DNA of 40,610 nucleotides from Thermoleophilia bacterium (lineage in GTDB: Bacteria; Actinomycetota; Thermoleophilia; Gaiellales; JAICJC01): NCBI GenBank assembly GCA_025928655.1, contig JAICJC010000017.1, positions 1-40,610 on the forward strand, given 5' to 3'. The translations under genes were made by a program, and so were the position numbers. Under the pieces are notes generated by a model that was not told the DNA's origin, made no database searches, and saw only the letters and a program-made list of their open reading frames with translations. Positions 6,962 to 15,536 of the stretch are shown piece after piece. Each line of letters starts with the position of its first letter. Positions within the stretch are counted from its first letter, which is position 1.

Positions 6962-8234
6962 GGCGGCCGTGCCGCTGAACCTCGTGCTGGTGGGGACGAA
7001 CCACCGCAGCGCGCCGCTGGGCGTGCGCGAGCGGCTGGCCGCCCACGACCACGGCCGCGACCTGGTCGACCACGTGCGCGCCGCCGAGCCCGTGGCCGAG
7101 GCGGTCGGCCTCGCCACCTGCAACCGGTGCGAGCTCTACCTGGTCGGGGCCGACCCCGAGGCGATGCGCGACGCCGCCGTCGAGCGCCTGGCGGAGCTCT
7201 CCGGCCACGACCGCGAGCGGCTCGAGCCGATGCTCTACGTGCGGGCGGGAGCCGAGGCGGCCGAGCACCTCTTCGCCGTCGCCGCCGGGCTCGACTCGCT
7301 CGTCCCCGGCGAGGCCCAGATCCTGGCCCAGATCCGCGACGCCTACGCGAGCGCGTTCGAGTGGGGCTCGACCGGGCCCGTGTCCAACCGGCTCTTCCAC
7401 GTCGCCCTCGAGGCGGGCAAGCGCGTCCGCCACGAGACCGCCATCGGCGCGGGCGGCGGCTCCGTGGCGTCCGTCGCCGCCGAGGTGGCGAGCGAGCGGC
7501 TCGGCGGCATCGACGGCGCGTGCGTCCTGGTCGTCGGCGCGGGCCGCGTGGCCGAGCTCGTGGCCGCGAACCTGACCGCCCGCGGGGCGGGCAACCTGCT
7601 GGTCGCAAACCGCGACCCCGACCGGGCGGCGGCGCTCGCTGCCCGCTTCGGCGGGACGGCCATCGCGTGGGACGATCTCGCGCGGGCCGCGGACGCGGCC
7701 GACGTCGTCGTCAGCTCGACCGCCGCGCCCGGCCACGTCATCACCGCCGCCGGCCTCACGTCGGGGCGCACCCGCCTGCTCGTCGACCTGGCCGTGCCGC
7801 GGGACGTCGACCCGGCCGCGGCGGAGGTCGAGGGAACGACGGTGGTCGACCTGGACGGACTCGAGGCCGCCGTGCGGCGCACGCTGGAGCTGCGCCTGGG
7901 CGAGAGCGGCCGCGCCCGCGCGATCGTCGCCGAGCAGGCCGCGGAGTTCCGCGACTGGATGGCGGCGCTTCGGGTCGTGCCGGCGATCACGTCGCTGCGC
8001 GACCACGCCGAGCGCATCCGGGCCGAGGAGCTGCGGCGGATGGAGCAGCGCTGGGAGACGCTCTCGCCGGCCGACCGCGAGCGGCTCGACGCGATGACGC
8101 GCACGATGCTGAACAAGCTGCTGCACGAGCCGACCGTCCGCCTGAAGCAGCTCGCCGCCGCCGACCGCTCGGGGCCCTACGCCGAAGCCGTGACCGAGCT
8201 GTTCGGCCTGGCGGCGCCGACCGCGCCGGAATGA
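6954..8234 (+). CDS. hemA: Glutamyl-tRNA reductase
   Basis: This 426-aa enzyme reduces glutamyl-tRNA(Glu) to glutamate-1-semialdehyde with NADPH, the first committed step of C5 tetrapyrrole synthesis. It contains GTNHRSAP (14-21), the nucleophile Cys56 in ATCNRCELY, the LDSLVPGEAQIL segment, a Rossmann-type VLVVGAGRVAE stretch, and a C-terminal helical dimerisation domain. Length matches the family. It overlaps ccmD by 8 bases, so heme supply and cytochrome c maturation are co-expressed. A 130-bp gap with a palindromic repeat follows before hemC. Confidence 0.95.
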   Translation: MAEAAVPLNLVLVGTNHRSAPLGVRERLAAHDHGRDLVDHVRAAEPVAEAVGLATCNRCELYLVGADPEAMRDAAVERLAELSGHDRERLEPMLYVRAGAEAAEHLFAVAAGLDSLVPGEAQILAQIRDAYASAFEWGSTGPVSNRLFHVALEAGKRVRHETAIGAGGGSVASVAAEVASERLGGIDGACVLVVGAGRVAELVAANLTARGAGNLLVANRDPDRAAALAARFGGTAIAWDDLARAADAADVVVSSTAAPGHVITAAGLTSGRTRLLVDLAVPRDVDPAAAEVEGTTVVDLDGLEAAVRRTLELRLGESGRARAIVAEQAAEFRDWMAALRVVPAITSLRDHAERIRAEELRRMEQRWETLSPADRERLDAMTRTMLNKLLHEPTVRLKQLAAADRSGPYAEAVTELFGLAAPTAPE

Positions 8235-8289
8235 CCCGCTCCGCTCTGCGGCCCCGACGGGGGCGAGGGAGCCGCGTCACCCGACAGGC

Positions 8290-8302
8290 GGGGTCAGACC
8301 CC
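8290..8302. repeat. GGGGTCAGACCCC palindrome
   Basis: A 13-bp palindrome with one central base lies in the 130-bp gap between hemA and hemC. It has the same design as the GGGGACnGTCCCC units (six-base arms, one-base centre) but a different arm sequence. The rest of the gap holds a short CCCC-GAC-GGGG hairpin near 8254-8264 and no recognisable promoter. Confidence 0.75.
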
Positions 8303-8364
8303 TTCTGGCGGGTCCGCGTGCCGTGGGCGTGCAGAACCGGTGCCCGGTCCCCGGTGCCAGAGGG

Positions 8365-9126
8365 ATGATCCGGCTGGGGACGCGCGGCAGCCGGCTCGCG
8401 CTCGTGCAGGCCCGGCTGGTGGCCGACGCGCTGGACGAGGCCGAGATCGTCCCGATCGCCACCGCCGGCGACCGCGACCGCACGGCCGGGCGCTTCGACC
8501 AGATCGGCGACGGCCGGGGCGTGTTCACGCGCGAGATCGAGCGCGCGCTCCTCGCCGGCGAGGTGGACGCCGCCGTGCACAGCGCCAAGGACCTGACAGG
8601 CGAGATGCCCCCGGGGCTCGTGGTCGCCGCGCTGCTCGAGCGCGACGACCCCCGCGACGCCGTGTGCGGCCCGTTCGCCGCCCTGGACGAGATCCCCGAC
8701 GGCGCCCGCATCGGGACGTCGTCCGTCCGCCGCGGTGCGCTCCTGCGCGAGCTGCGCCCCGGCCTCGAGGTCGTGCCACTGCGCGGGAACGTCGACACCA
8801 GGCTGCGCAAGCTCGACGAGGGCGCGGCCGACGCGATCGTGCTCGCGGCCGCCGGCCTGCGCCGGCTCGGGCTGGCGGATCGCATCGCCTTCCTGCTCGA
8901 CCCGCAGGTGTTCGTCCCCGAGGCCGGGCAGGGCGCGATCGCCGTGCAGGTGCGCGAGGGCGAGGAGGAGCTGGTCTCGAGGCTCGACCACGCGCCCACC
9001 CGGCGCGCCGTCGAGGCCGAGCGCGAGTTCGCGGCCAGCGTCGGCGGCGGCTGCGACGTGCCGGTCGCGGCCTACGCCTGGGAGGGCGACGACGGGCTCG
9101 AGCTGCGCACCTGGGTGGCACGGTGA
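8365..9126 (+). CDS. hemC: Hydroxymethylbilane synthase, short C-terminus
   Basis: HemC polymerises four porphobilinogen units. Seen here are the N-terminal IRLGTRGSRLALVQA, HSAKDL, GTSSVRR, LRGNVDTRL and the cofactor-attachment loop GGGCDVPVAAYA with Cys230. The protein ends only 23 residues after that Cys, at 253 aa, whereas typical family members run to about 300-320 aa. Most of domain 3 is therefore missing. The ATG at 8365 is chosen because the family starts at IRLGTR; an upstream in-frame GTG at 8323 would add an unrelated 14 residues. The stop overlaps cobA-hemD by 4 bases. Confidence 0.92.
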   Translation: MIRLGTRGSRLALVQARLVADALDEAEIVPIATAGDRDRTAGRFDQIGDGRGVFTREIERALLAGEVDAAVHSAKDLTGEMPPGLVVAALLERDDPRDAVCGPFAALDEIPDGARIGTSSVRRGALLRELRPGLEVVPLRGNVDTRLRKLDEGAADAIVLAAAGLRRLGLADRIAFLLDPQVFVPEAGQGAIAVQVREGEEELVSRLDHAPTRRAVEAEREFAASVGGGCDVPVAAYAWEGDDGLELRTWVAR

Positions 9127-10553
9127 CGGTCTACCTGGTCGGCGCCGGCCCGGGCGATCCCGGGCTGCTGACCGTCCGCGGCCGGGAGCTGGTCGAGTCG
9201 GCCGACGCGCTCGTCTACGACCGCCTGGCCGACCCTCGGATCGTCGCGCTCGCCCCGCCCTCGGCCGAGATGGTCTACGCGGGCAAGCGGCCAGGCGACC
9301 ACGCGATGACGCAGGAGGCGATCAACGCCCGGCTGCTGGAGCTCGGCGGCCGCCACGAGCGGGTGGTGCGGCTGAAGGGCGGCGACCCGTTCATCTTCGG
9401 CCGCGGCGGCGAGGAGGCGCTCGCGCTGGCCGGGGCCGGCATCCCGTTCGAGGTCGTCCCGGGGATCTCCTCGGCCTATGCCGTGCCGGCCTACGCCGGC
9501 ATCCCGGTCACGCAGCGGGGCAGCGCCGCCCAGGTGACGTTCGTCACCGGTCACGAGGATCCGTCCAAGCCCGACAGCGATCTCGACTGGGCGTCGCTCG
9601 CGGCCACGCCGGGCACGCTCGTCTTCCTGATGGGGGTCGGGGCGCTGGCCGCGAACGCGGCCCGGCTGATCGAGCACGGGATGCCTCCCGACACGCCGGC
9701 GGCCGTGATCTCGAACGGGACGCGCCCGGCCCAGCGCACGGTCGTCGCCCCGCTCGCCGGGATCGCCCGCGCCGCCGAGGGCATGCGCCCGCCCGCGATC
9801 ACGCTCGTGGGCGCCGTCGCGGCCCTGCACGAGCAGCTGGCCTGGTACGAGCGGCGGCCCCTGCACGGCAAGCGGGTCGTCGTCACCCGGGCAAGGGCGC
9901 AGGCGAGCGGGCTCGCCGCGCGGCTGGAGGCCCTCGGCGCCGAGGTGGTGCAGGCGCCCGCGATCCGGATCGAGCCGCTCCCGTTCGCCCCGCCCGACCT
10001 GGCGGCGTACGACATCGTCGTCGTGACCAGCGGGAACGGCGTCGACCTGCTCCTCCCCGGCGACGTGCGGGCGCTGCACGGCACCCGGGTGGCCGCGATC
10101 GGCCCGGCGACGGTGGCGGCGCTGCGCGCCCGCGGGATCGTCGCCGACGTCGTGCCGCCCGAGGCCGTGTCGGAGTCGCTGCTGGCCGCCCTCGGCGACG
10201 TCGGGGGCCGGCGCGTGCTCGTCGCGACGGCGGAGGGCGCCCGCGAGGTGCTCCCGGACGGACTGCGCGAGCGGGGGGCTCGGGTCGACGTGCTCCCCCT
10301 CTACCGCACCGTCCCGGAGCCGGTGTCCGCGGACGCGGTGCGGGGCGCCGATCTGGTCACGTTCACGTCGTCCTCGACGGTGACGAACCTGGTTGCCGCC
10401 CTCCGGGACGGCGGCCTCGACGGCCTGGCCGCCGCGTCGATCGGCCCCGTGACGAGCGCGACGCTGCGCGAGTGCGGCGTCGAGCCCCTCGTCGAGGCCG
10501 ACCCGCACGACGTCGAGGGCCTCCTCGACGCGGTGCTGCGCGCGCTCGCCTGA
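9123..10553 (+). CDS. cobA-hemD: Fused uroporphyrinogen-III C-methyltransferase / uroporphyrinogen-III synthase
   Basis: This 476-aa two-domain protein starts with GTG inside the hemC stop. Residues 1 to about 240 are a SUMT/CobA domain: VYLVGAGPGDPGLLT, YDRLADP, RLKGGDPFIFGRGGEE, VVPGISSAYAVPAYAGIP and VTGHEDP. Residues from about 250 on are a HemD domain, beginning GKRVVVTRARAQASGLA and including VVTSGNGVDLLL and VTFTSSSTVTNL. The fusion closes hydroxymethylbilane to uroporphyrinogen III and then methylates it toward siroheme or B12. Such fusions are known in actinobacteria and firmicutes. hemB and hemL, often next in line, are absent; an unrelated regulator follows. Confidence 0.93.
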   Translation: MTVYLVGAGPGDPGLLTVRGRELVESADALVYDRLADPRIVALAPPSAEMVYAGKRPGDHAMTQEAINARLLELGGRHERVVRLKGGDPFIFGRGGEEALALAGAGIPFEVVPGISSAYAVPAYAGIPVTQRGSAAQVTFVTGHEDPSKPDSDLDWASLAATPGTLVFLMGVGALAANAARLIEHGMPPDTPAAVISNGTRPAQRTVVAPLAGIARAAEGMRPPAITLVGAVAALHEQLAWYERRPLHGKRVVVTRARAQASGLAARLEALGAEVVQAPAIRIEPLPFAPPDLAAYDIVVVTSGNGVDLLLPGDVRALHGTRVAAIGPATVAALRARGIVADVVPPEAVSESLLAALGDVGGRRVLVATAEGAREVLPDGLRERGARVDVLPLYRTVPEPVSADAVRGADLVTFTSSSTVTNLVAALRDGGLDGLAAASIGPVTSATLRECGVEPLVEADPHDVEGLLDAVLRALA

Positions 10554-10568
10554 ATGCCCGGTGCCTGG

Positions 10569-10574
10569 TACGTT
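10569..10574 (+). promoter_or_regulatory. -10 element TACGTT before the first IclR gene
   Basis: TACGTT lies 9 nt before the GTG at 10584. It argues that the regulator is transcribed on its own from a near-leaderless mRNA and not only as the tail of the heme operon. Confidence 0.4.
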
Positions 10575-10583
10575 TGCCGGACG

Positions 10584-11315
10584 GTGGCCGAGCGCGAGAC
10601 CAGCATCCGCCGCGGCGTCGAGGCGCTGCTGACGCTCGCGAGCGACGAGGCCACGGCCGAGGGGGGGCTGGGGGTCACCCGGGTCGCGCGCATGCTGGGA
10701 CGGGAGAAGACGCAGGTCTCGCGCACGCTCGCGACCCTGGCCGAGTACGGCCTGGTCGACCGCGACCCGGACACGCGCGCCTACCGGCTCGGCTGGCGCA
10801 TCTATGCGATGGGGCAGCTGGCGGGCAGCCGGCACCTGCTGGACTCGGCCCGGCCGCTGCTTGGCGCCCTCGTCGCCCGCTTCGGCGAGGGCGCTCACCT
10901 GTCGGTGCTCCAGGGGAACGAGGTCGTGACGGTGCTCTCCGAGCAGTCGCCGCACGCCGTGCGCGCCGTGAACTGGATCGGGCGCAACACCCCGGCGTAC
11001 TGCACCTCCGCGGGCAAGGCGCTCCTGCTCGACCGCACGTCCGAGGAGCTCGAGGCGCTCTTCGACGCCCCCACGGCGAGAGGGCTCGCCGCCGGTATCG
11101 GCGCGGCCCGCGACGGCGGCTACGCGGTCGCCGACGAGGAGATGGACGCCGGGCTGACGGCCGCCGCCGCGCCCGTGCGCGACGCCGAGGGCCGGATCGT
11201 GGCCGCGATCAACGTGTCCGGGCCGTCGTTCCGGGTGCGGTCGCGGCTGGCCGAGATCGGGGCCGGGGTGGCGGACGCCGCCGCCGAGCTGTCCGCTGCG
11301 CTGAGCGGCCGCTGA
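10584..11315 (+). CDS. IclR-family transcriptional regulator (first of two)
   Basis: This protein of about 243 aa has an N-terminal winged helix-turn-helix (RVARMLGREKTQVSRTLATLAEYGLV) and a C-terminal effector domain. WIGRNTPAYCTSAGKALL is the IclR ligand-pocket signature, and the C-terminal AAAAPVRDAEGRIVAAINVSGP is typical. The GTG at 10584 is preferred over an ATG 30 bases upstream because a -10 hexamer lies between them. It directly precedes the DddP-like gene (10-nt gap, same strand), so it most likely governs that catabolic locus. The effector is unknown. Confidence 0.9.
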   Translation: MAERETSIRRGVEALLTLASDEATAEGGLGVTRVARMLGREKTQVSRTLATLAEYGLVDRDPDTRAYRLGWRIYAMGQLAGSRHLLDSARPLLGALVARFGEGAHLSVLQGNEVVTVLSEQSPHAVRAVNWIGRNTPAYCTSAGKALLLDRTSEELEALFDAPTARGLAAGIGAARDGGYAVADEEMDAGLTAAAAPVRDAEGRIVAAINVSGPSFRVRSRLAEIGAGVADAAAELSAALSGR

Positions 11316-11325
11316 CCGCACCGCC

Positions 11326-12576
11326 TTGGCAGACGTCTTCAAGGATCCGCGCAAGCTCGAGTACCTGAACGCCGAGGGCGCCGACCGGCCGCTGCGCAGC
11401 CCGATCCCGCACTCGACCCTGGTCGCGGCCCGCGCTTACCGCAAGCGGCGCGTGGTGGAGCAGGTCGCCGCGCGCGGCTGCACGGCCATCCTGCTCTTCG
11501 ACCCGGTCAACATCCGCTACGCGCTCGACGCGCGCAACATGCAGGTGTGGGCCGCCCACAACCCGTTCCACTACGCGCTGCTGTTCGCCGACGGCCACGG
11601 CATCGACTTCGAGTACCGCGGCGCCGAGCACCTGGTGGACGGCCTGGAGACGGTCGACGAGGTGCGGCCGGCCTTCGCCTGGTTCTACCAGTACTCCGCC
11701 GAGAACCTGCACGAGTGGGTCGAGACGTGGGCGGACGACATCGTCTCCGCCCTGCGCGAGCGCGAGGCCGGCCCGCTGCGCCTGGCCGTGGACAAGCTCG
11801 AGCCGCCCGGCGTCGACGCCCTGCGCCGGCGCGGGGTCACGCTCGTCGAGGGCCAGGAGCTGACCGAGCACGCGCGCCTGATCAAGAGCGCCGAGGAGGT
11901 CGAGCTGATGCGCTGGACGATCCGCGTGTGCGAGGCCGGGATGGCCCGCATCTACGAGGCCTCCGTGTCGGGGAAGACGGAGCAGGAGATCTGGGCCGAG
12001 CTTCACCACGAGAACGCCCGCTCCGGCGGCGAGTGGCTGGAGACGCGGCTGCTCACCGTCGGCCGGCGGACGAACCCGTGGTTCAAGGAGTGCTCCGACC
12101 AGGTCGCGGCCCGCGGCGACCTGCTCGCGTTCGACACCGACATGATCGGGCCGTACGGCTACTGCGCCGACCTCTCGCGGTCGTGGACGATCGACCACGT
12201 GGCGATGACGCCGGAGCAGCGCACGCTCTACGCCGCGGCGCTCGAGCAGGTCGAGCACAACCTGGCGCTGATCCGGCCGGGCATGGACTGGCGCGAGTAC
12301 ACCGAGCGGAGCTGGCCGATCCCCGAGCGCTACCTGGCCAACCGCTACTCGTGCCTCCTGCACGGCGTGGGCATGTGCGACGAGTACCCCGGCGTCTACG
12401 CCCCGCAGGACGCGGCCGACTTCCAGGCCGGCCGCTTCGAGCCCGGCATGGTGCTGGCCGTCGAGAGCCTGATCGGCGAGCAGGGCGGGCGCGAGGCGGT
12501 CAAGCTCGAGACCCAGGTGCTCGTGACCGGCTCGGGCGCGGAGCGGCTCGACTCGTTCCCGTGGGAGGACGTGTGA
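11326..12576 (+). CDS. DddP-like M24-fold lyase/hydrolase
   Basis: This 416-aa protein has the M24 creatinase/aminopeptidase fold and resembles DddP, the DMSP lyase that makes dimethylsulfide and acrylate. DddP-specific features include DPVNIRYALDARNMQVWAAH near the N-terminus, NARSGGEWLETRLLTVGRRT, and the unusual metal triad D270-x-D272 with D282 (FDTDMIGPYGYCADLSRSW). H346, E380 and E395 complete the site, with spacings close to DddP. Y341 and D352, equivalent to the DddP catalytic Tyr and Asp, are also present. It starts with TTG 10 nt after the IclR stop. Activity on DMSP is not proven by this; other methylated substrates are possible. Confidence 0.8.
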   Translation: MADVFKDPRKLEYLNAEGADRPLRSPIPHSTLVAARAYRKRRVVEQVAARGCTAILLFDPVNIRYALDARNMQVWAAHNPFHYALLFADGHGIDFEYRGAEHLVDGLETVDEVRPAFAWFYQYSAENLHEWVETWADDIVSALREREAGPLRLAVDKLEPPGVDALRRRGVTLVEGQELTEHARLIKSAEEVELMRWTIRVCEAGMARIYEASVSGKTEQEIWAELHHENARSGGEWLETRLLTVGRRTNPWFKECSDQVAARGDLLAFDTDMIGPYGYCADLSRSWTIDHVAMTPEQRTLYAAALEQVEHNLALIRPGMDWREYTERSWPIPERYLANRYSCLLHGVGMCDEYPGVYAPQDAADFQAGRFEPGMVLAVESLIGEQGGREAVKLETQVLVTGSGAERLDSFPWEDV

Positions 12577-12583
12577 TCGTGGC

Positions 12584-14077
12584 TCAGGCGGCCGCGGCCG
12601 GCGGCGCCTGGGGCGGGATGCCGAGGTCGATCGGGTCGTCGCCGAGCTCGCGGGTACGGCGCTCCACGAACTCGAGCAGCTCCTCGCGCACCCCGTCGTC
12701 GAGCGGCGGCGGCTCGTAGCGCTCGAGCGCCTCCCGCCACAGCCCCTCGGCGCGCACGGCGGCCGTCGGGCTGCCCTTCCCGCTCCAGCGGTCGAAGTTG
12801 TCCGTGGTGGCGAGGAACGGCCGGTAGAAGCAGTCGCGGAAGTGCGCGAGCGTGTGCTCGCAGCCGAAGAAGTGCCCGCCCGGGCCGACCTCCTTGTGGG
12901 CGCCGAAGGCCAGGGCGTCCTCGTCGATGACCGTCGGGGCGAGCTGGACGCGCAGCAGCTTCAGGAGCTCGACGTCCATCATGAACTTCTCGAAGCAGGC
13001 GACCAGGCCGCCCTCGAGCCATCCGGCCGACTGCCACACGACGTTCGCCCCGGCCAGGAAGGCCGACATGAGCGTGTTCAGCGCCTCGTAGCCGGCCTGC
13101 GCGTCGACGGCGGGGCTGGCCGTGAGCGTCCCGCCGCCGGCCCGCCACGGCAGCCCGATCCGGCGCGCGATCTGGCCGGAGGCGTAGAGGCCGATCGCCG
13201 ACTCCGGCGTGCCGAACGCGGGCGCGCCCGACTTCATGTCGGTCGACGAGAGGAACGAGCCCATGACCACGGGGGCGCCGGGACGCACGAGCTGGAGCAG
13301 GGCGACGCCTGCCAGCACCTCCGCCGTCTGCTGGGCCAGCGCCGCGCCGATCGACACGGGCGCCATCGCACCCATGAGCAGGAACGGCGTCACCATGACC
13401 ACCTGGTTCGCCGCCGAGAACTCCAGCATCGCCTCGAGCATGCGCACGTCGTAGCGCAGCGGCGAGTTCACGTTCACGTTCGCGAACATCACCGGCCGCT
13501 CCTCGATCGCCTCGCGGCCGCCGAACAGGATCTCGCCCATCCGCACGGAGTCGGCCGCGGCCACCTCGGACATCGGCACGCCCTCGAAGACCTTGTCGCA
13601 GAGCAGGATCAGCGACATGTTCATGGCCAGGTGGCGGGAGTCGAGCGCCGTGTCGTTGGGCTCGCAGATGCCGCCGCCGGGCGTGTCGAGCTCCGGGGAC
13701 ATCTGCGTCAGCATGATGAAGCGCTGCAGATCGGCCAGCGTGGCGTCCCGGCGGGTGCCGCCCATGCGTACGAACGGCGGCCCCTGGGTGGGGGCGAAGA
13801 TCATCGAGTCGCCGCCGATGTGCAGGTCGTGCTCGGAGTTGCGCGCGCGCATGTCGAACTCGCGCGGGGCCTTGGCCGCCTGCTCGACGAGGAAGTCCGG
13901 GTCGAACCGCACGAGGGTGTCCTCGACCTCACAGCCGGCCGCCCGGAAGAGGTCGAGGGCGCGGGGATGGTCGAACTGGACGCCGATCTCCGAGACGAGC
14001 CGGCGCCAGCCCCGGTCGACCGTCTCGAGCGCCCCCTCGGAGAGGACCTCGAACCGCGGCATCTGATTGCGGAACAC
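12584..14077 (-). CDS. MttB-superfamily methyltransferase (non-pyrrolysine)
   Basis: This protein of about 497 aa belongs to the trimethylamine methyltransferase family, which forms a TIM barrel that moves methyl groups from quaternary amines to a corrinoid protein. The reading frame has no internal TAG, so it is a non-pyrrolysine member like the glycine betaine enzyme MtgB. Seen features are DTPGGGICEPND, VMFANVNVNSPLRYD, MGSFLSSTDMKSGAPAFGTPE and GGGTLTASPAVDAQAGYEA. GTG at 14077 is chosen because GGAGG lies 5 nt upstream; a TTG 12 bases earlier is the alternative. It converges on the DddP-like gene (7-nt gap). No corrinoid protein or activase gene is nearby. Confidence 0.85.
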   Translation of the reverse strand: MFRNQMPRFEVLSEGALETVDRGWRRLVSEIGVQFDHPRALDLFRAAGCEVEDTLVRFDPDFLVEQAAKAPREFDMRARNSEHDLHIGGDSMIFAPTQGPPFVRMGGTRRDATLADLQRFIMLTQMSPELDTPGGGICEPNDTALDSRHLAMNMSLILLCDKVFEGVPMSEVAAADSVRMGEILFGGREAIEERPVMFANVNVNSPLRYDVRMLEAMLEFSAANQVVMVTPFLLMGAMAPVSIGAALAQQTAEVLAGVALLQLVRPGAPVVMGSFLSSTDMKSGAPAFGTPESAIGLYASGQIARRIGLPWRAGGGTLTASPAVDAQAGYEALNTLMSAFLAGANVVWQSAGWLEGGLVACFEKFMMDVELLKLLRVQLAPTVIDEDALAFGAHKEVGPGGHFFGCEHTLAHFRDCFYRPFLATTDNFDRWSGKGSPTAAVRAEGLWREALERYEPPPLDDGVREELLEFVERRTRELGDDPIDLGIPPQAPPAAAA

Positions 14078-14102
14078 GGTTGCCTCCAACGTGCCGGATC
14101 GC

Positions 14103-14114
14103 CAACAGGTGTTG
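14103..14114. promoter_or_regulatory. Palindromic operator candidate CAACA-GG-TGTTG
   Basis: Perfect 5-bp arms flank a GG centre in the 70-bp divergent gap between the methyltransferase and amidase genes. The site overlaps the amidase -35 hexamer and lies close to the -10 of the opposite gene, an ideal place to control both. IclR regulators bind such short palindromes, so one of the two IclR proteins here is the natural candidate. Confidence 0.45.
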
Positions 14115-14140
14115 CAGATACTACCAGCGGGGCGTAGGAT
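14112..14140 (+). promoter_or_regulatory. Amidase promoter TTGCAG-17-TAGGAT, leaderless
   Basis: TTGCAG (14112-14117), a 17-nt spacer and TAGGAT (14135-14140) make a good housekeeping-sigma promoter. The GTG start follows after 7 nt, so the mRNA should be leaderless. Confidence 0.6.
14118..14123 (-). promoter_or_regulatory. -10 element TAGTAT for the methyltransferase gene
   Basis: On the minus strand TAGTAT lies 40 nt before the GTG start and would give a leader of about 35 nt containing the GGAGG ribosome site. It sits inside the amidase promoter spacer, so the two promoters overlap face to face. No clear -35 is seen. Confidence 0.4.
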
Positions 14141-14147
14141 CGCCGCC

Positions 14148-15536
14148 GTGATCGGGTATGCCTCGAGGCCGGCGCCCCCCGCCGAGGACGAGATGGACGC
14201 TGCGTCGGCAGGAGCGCTGGCGGCCGCCGTCGGCCGCCGCGAGGTGACGGCCGTCGAGCTGGCCGAGACCGCCGCGCGGCGGGCCCAGACGCGCGGCGCG
14301 GCGCTGAACGCCGTGGCGGTGCCGCTCTACGCCCAGGCGGCCGCCGCGGCCGCGCGCATCGACGCCCGCCCGGCCGGCCGTCCGCTGGAGGGCGTGCCGG
14401 TCAGCCTGAAGGAGACCCTCTGGGTGCGCGGGACGCCCTGCTGTGCCGGGGTCGAGCGGCTGGCCGGCTCGCGCAGCCGGTCGGACGGTGCGATCGCCCG
14501 GGCGCTGCGCCGCGCCGGCGCCGTGATCCTGTGCAAGGGCAACATCGCCCAGCTCAACTGGTACGCCGAGACGGACAACCCCGTGTACGGGCGCACCGAC
14601 AACCCCTGGGCGGCCGACCGGTCGCCCGGCGGCTCCAGCGGCGGCGAGGCGGCACTCGTGGCCGCCGGCGTCGTCCCGGTCGCCGTCGGCACCGACATCG
14701 GCGGCAGCGTCCGCATCCCGGCCGCATGGTGCGGGGTGTTCGGGATGGCGCCGACGCCCGGCCGGCTCAGCCTTGCCGGCAGCCGCGACGACCAGCTCTT
14801 CGCCGGCCAGACGCTGATCCAGAACCGCCCCGGCGTGCTCGCCCGTGACGCGGCCGACCTGCGGCTCGTGATCTCCGTCCTCGACGTCGGTGCGGGGACG
14901 CCCGCGCCGGCGCGGCCCCTGCGTCGCATCGGCGTCGTGCGCGCGAACGGGGTGCTGACTCCGGCGCCGGCGATCCGGCGCGCCGTCGCCGAGACCGCCG
15001 AGCGGCTGGCGGCAGACGGCCTCGAGGTTTTGGACGTCGAGCTCGCGGACGCTCCCGAGGCGCTCGCGCTCTTCGACGCCGTGTTCGCCGCCGACGGAGG
15101 CCGCGGCCTGCGCCGGATGCTGCGCGGCGGCCGGGCCACGCCCCAGGTGAGCCGTGCGCTCGCGGCCGCGGCGGACGCCGCCCTCGGCCCGGAGGAGCTG
15201 CTCCGGCTGGAGGAGCGGATCGGCGCCCTGCGGCGGCGGTTCGCCGCGATGCTCGACCGCGAGGGGCTCGACGCCCTGATTGGCCCCGCTCACGCGCGGC
15301 CCGCCGTGCCCCACGGCACGGCCCTCGACGTCGTCGCGGGCCAGAGCTACACGTCGCTCTACAACCTGCTCGGCATGCCCGCGGGCGTCGCGCCCGTCGC
15401 CCGCGTGCGGCCGGGCGAGGCGCGCGACGGCGGGGACGATGGTTCGGCCGGCCTCCCCATCGGGGTCCAGGCGGCCGCCCGACCGGGGGACGACGGAGTC
15501 GTCCTGACTCTTCTCGAGCGTATCTCGTCTCATTGA
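14148..15536 (+). CDS. Amidase-signature hydrolase
   Basis: This 462-aa protein has the complete Ser-cisSer-Lys triad of the amidase signature family: K88 in VSLKETLW, S163 in SPGGSSGGEAAL and S187 in GTDIGGSVRIP. The spacing (75 and 24 residues) equals that of fatty acid amide hydrolase. It would hydrolyse a linear amide to acid and amine in the cytosol. The start at GTG 14148 follows from the well-formed promoter only 7 nt upstream. It is divergent from the methyltransferase and followed by the peptide-type importer, so an imported amide is its likely substrate. GatA is unlikely because gatB and gatC are absent. Confidence 0.88.
   Translation: MIGYASRPAPPAEDEMDAASAGALAAAVGRREVTAVELAETAARRAQTRGAALNAVAVPLYAQAAAAAARIDARPAGRPLEGVPVSLKETLWVRGTPCCAGVERLAGSRSRSDGAIARALRRAGAVILCKGNIAQLNWYAETDNPVYGRTDNPWAADRSPGGSSGGEAALVAAGVVPVAVGTDIGGSVRIPAAWCGVFGMAPTPGRLSLAGSRDDQLFAGQTLIQNRPGVLARDAADLRLVISVLDVGAGTPAPARPLRRIGVVRANGVLTPAPAIRRAVAETAERLAADGLEVLDVELADAPEALALFDAVFAADGGRGLRRMLRGGRATPQVSRALAAAADAALGPEELLRLEERIGALRRRFAAMLDREGLDALIGPAHARPAVPHGTALDVVAGQSYTSLYNLLGMPAGVAPVARVRPGEARDGGDDGSAGLPIGVQAAARPGDDGVVLTLLERISSH

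Noticed and set aside
12584..14077. Pyrrolysine-type MttB with an in-frame amber codon
   Set aside because: The frame is continuous without an internal TAG, so it is a non-pyrrolysine family member.
14148..15536. GatA subunit of the tRNA amidotransferase
   Set aside because: The amidase signature fits, but gatC and gatB are absent and the neighbours are catabolic and transport genes.
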